Assembly (NCBI RefSeq): GCF_023715445.1
Contig: NZ_JAMBOD010000003.1
Coordinates: forward strand, 310,001 to 374,000
Direction of reading: 5' to 3'
DNA length: 64,000 nt
Source of the DNA: Fictibacillus nanhaiensis
GTDB taxonomy: Bacteria; Bacillota; Bacilli; Bacillales; Fictibacillaceae
This document shows positions 63,897 to 64,000 of this stretch, piece by piece. Numbering within the stretch: position 1 is the first letter of the stretch; each line of letters opens with the position of its first letter. Position numbers and translations under genes: made by a program. The notes beneath the pieces were generated by a model. It saw only the letters and a program-made list of their open reading frames with translations, made no database searches and was not told the DNA's origin.

Positions 63897-64000
63897 TTGA
63901 ACATACAATCTTTTAAAGCATTAATGGAAATACAGGCATTACAGCAGCTTAATGTAAATACCACTTCTTCTGCTAACGCTGAATCGAGTTCCATTCCTTT
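63897..64000 (+). CDS. yjbJ: Start of lytic transglycosylase-like gene (partial)
   Basis: TTG 63897 behind AGGAGG opens MNIQSFKALMEIQALQQLNV, 34 codons to the window end. Position next to yjbK and the N-terminus suggest YjbJ, a secreted lytic transglycosylase; the catalytic domain is outside the window. Confidence 0.6.
   Translation, partial: MNIQSFKALMEIQALQQLNVNTTSSANAESSSIP

Overview
The window looks like chromosome from a spore-forming, low-GC Firmicute of the family Bacillaceae. The evidence is gene order shared with Bacillus subtilis (ktrC / rpoY-rnjA, the ykuM-Q-R-S-U neighbourhood, fabI next to a spore-coat region next to yjcF-G-H, and yjbJ-K-L-M-N-O-P-Q), spore coat proteins, sigma-A-type promoters and frequent TTG/GTG starts behind strong GGAGG sites. 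The genus cannot be fixed from the sequence alone; Fictibacillus or a related Bacillus is a guess.

Layout. 1-19.3 kb is core chromosome: pyruvate dehydrogenase (pdhA-B-C, minus strand, pdhC cut by the window edge), def, a CstA-type transporter with its own CcpA-type cre box, rpoY-rnjA, ktrC, ykuU peroxiredoxin, the diaminopimelate genes dapH-ykuR, ccpC, transporters and a CotD-like coat protein.

19.3-34.2 kb is a 14.9-kb integrated element in the 3' end of tRNA-Val(GAC). It is bounded by a 34-bp direct repeat, with a tyrosine recombinase at the tRNA end. Most of it is a tightly packed minus-strand operon of small phage- or plasmid-like genes (HNH nuclease, XRE regulator, zinc-ribbon protein, replication-initiator-like winged-helix protein). 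Two visibly AT-richer cargo modules look like defence genes: a three-gene ABC-three-component-like system (HNH effector, middle component, DUF2326-type ATPase) just inside the far end, and an Mrr-type endonuclease with a MerR-like head next to an internal att-like site. The element also holds unusual non-coding DNA: a possible 0.9-kb structured RNA with three diverged modules, a long inverted repeat, iteron-like repeats and a field of diverged repeats behind mrr. I see no capsid, relaxase or conjugation gene.

34.3-38.7 kb is core again (YutG/PgpA-like, yjcH-G-F, DUF421, MBL hydrolase). 38.7-53.9 kb is a spore-surface island: small coat-like proteins, several with sigma-K-type promoters, two cysteine-rich proteins, five glycosyltransferase-type genes (including a CgeB-like one), a four-gene UDP-amino-deoxysugar operon (CapG/CapE/RmlD-like plus a second SDR) and sat-cysC for PAPS synthesis. 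54-64 kb is core: fabI with a FapR box, yjbQ, rodA, prpE, a PAPS-type sulfotransferase set into the yjb cluster, yjbO, nadK, relQ, yjbL, yjbK and the start of yjbJ.

How it fits together. sat-cysC would make PAPS, the sugar operon would make a UDP-N-acetylated deoxysugar, the glycosyltransferases would build a glycan, and the sulfotransferase 15 kb away has both PAPS-binding signatures. A sulfated spore-surface glycan is the main functional inference. Three intergenic arrays (12.6, 34.4 and 55.3 kb) share a 20-21 bp period but have unrelated unit sequences.
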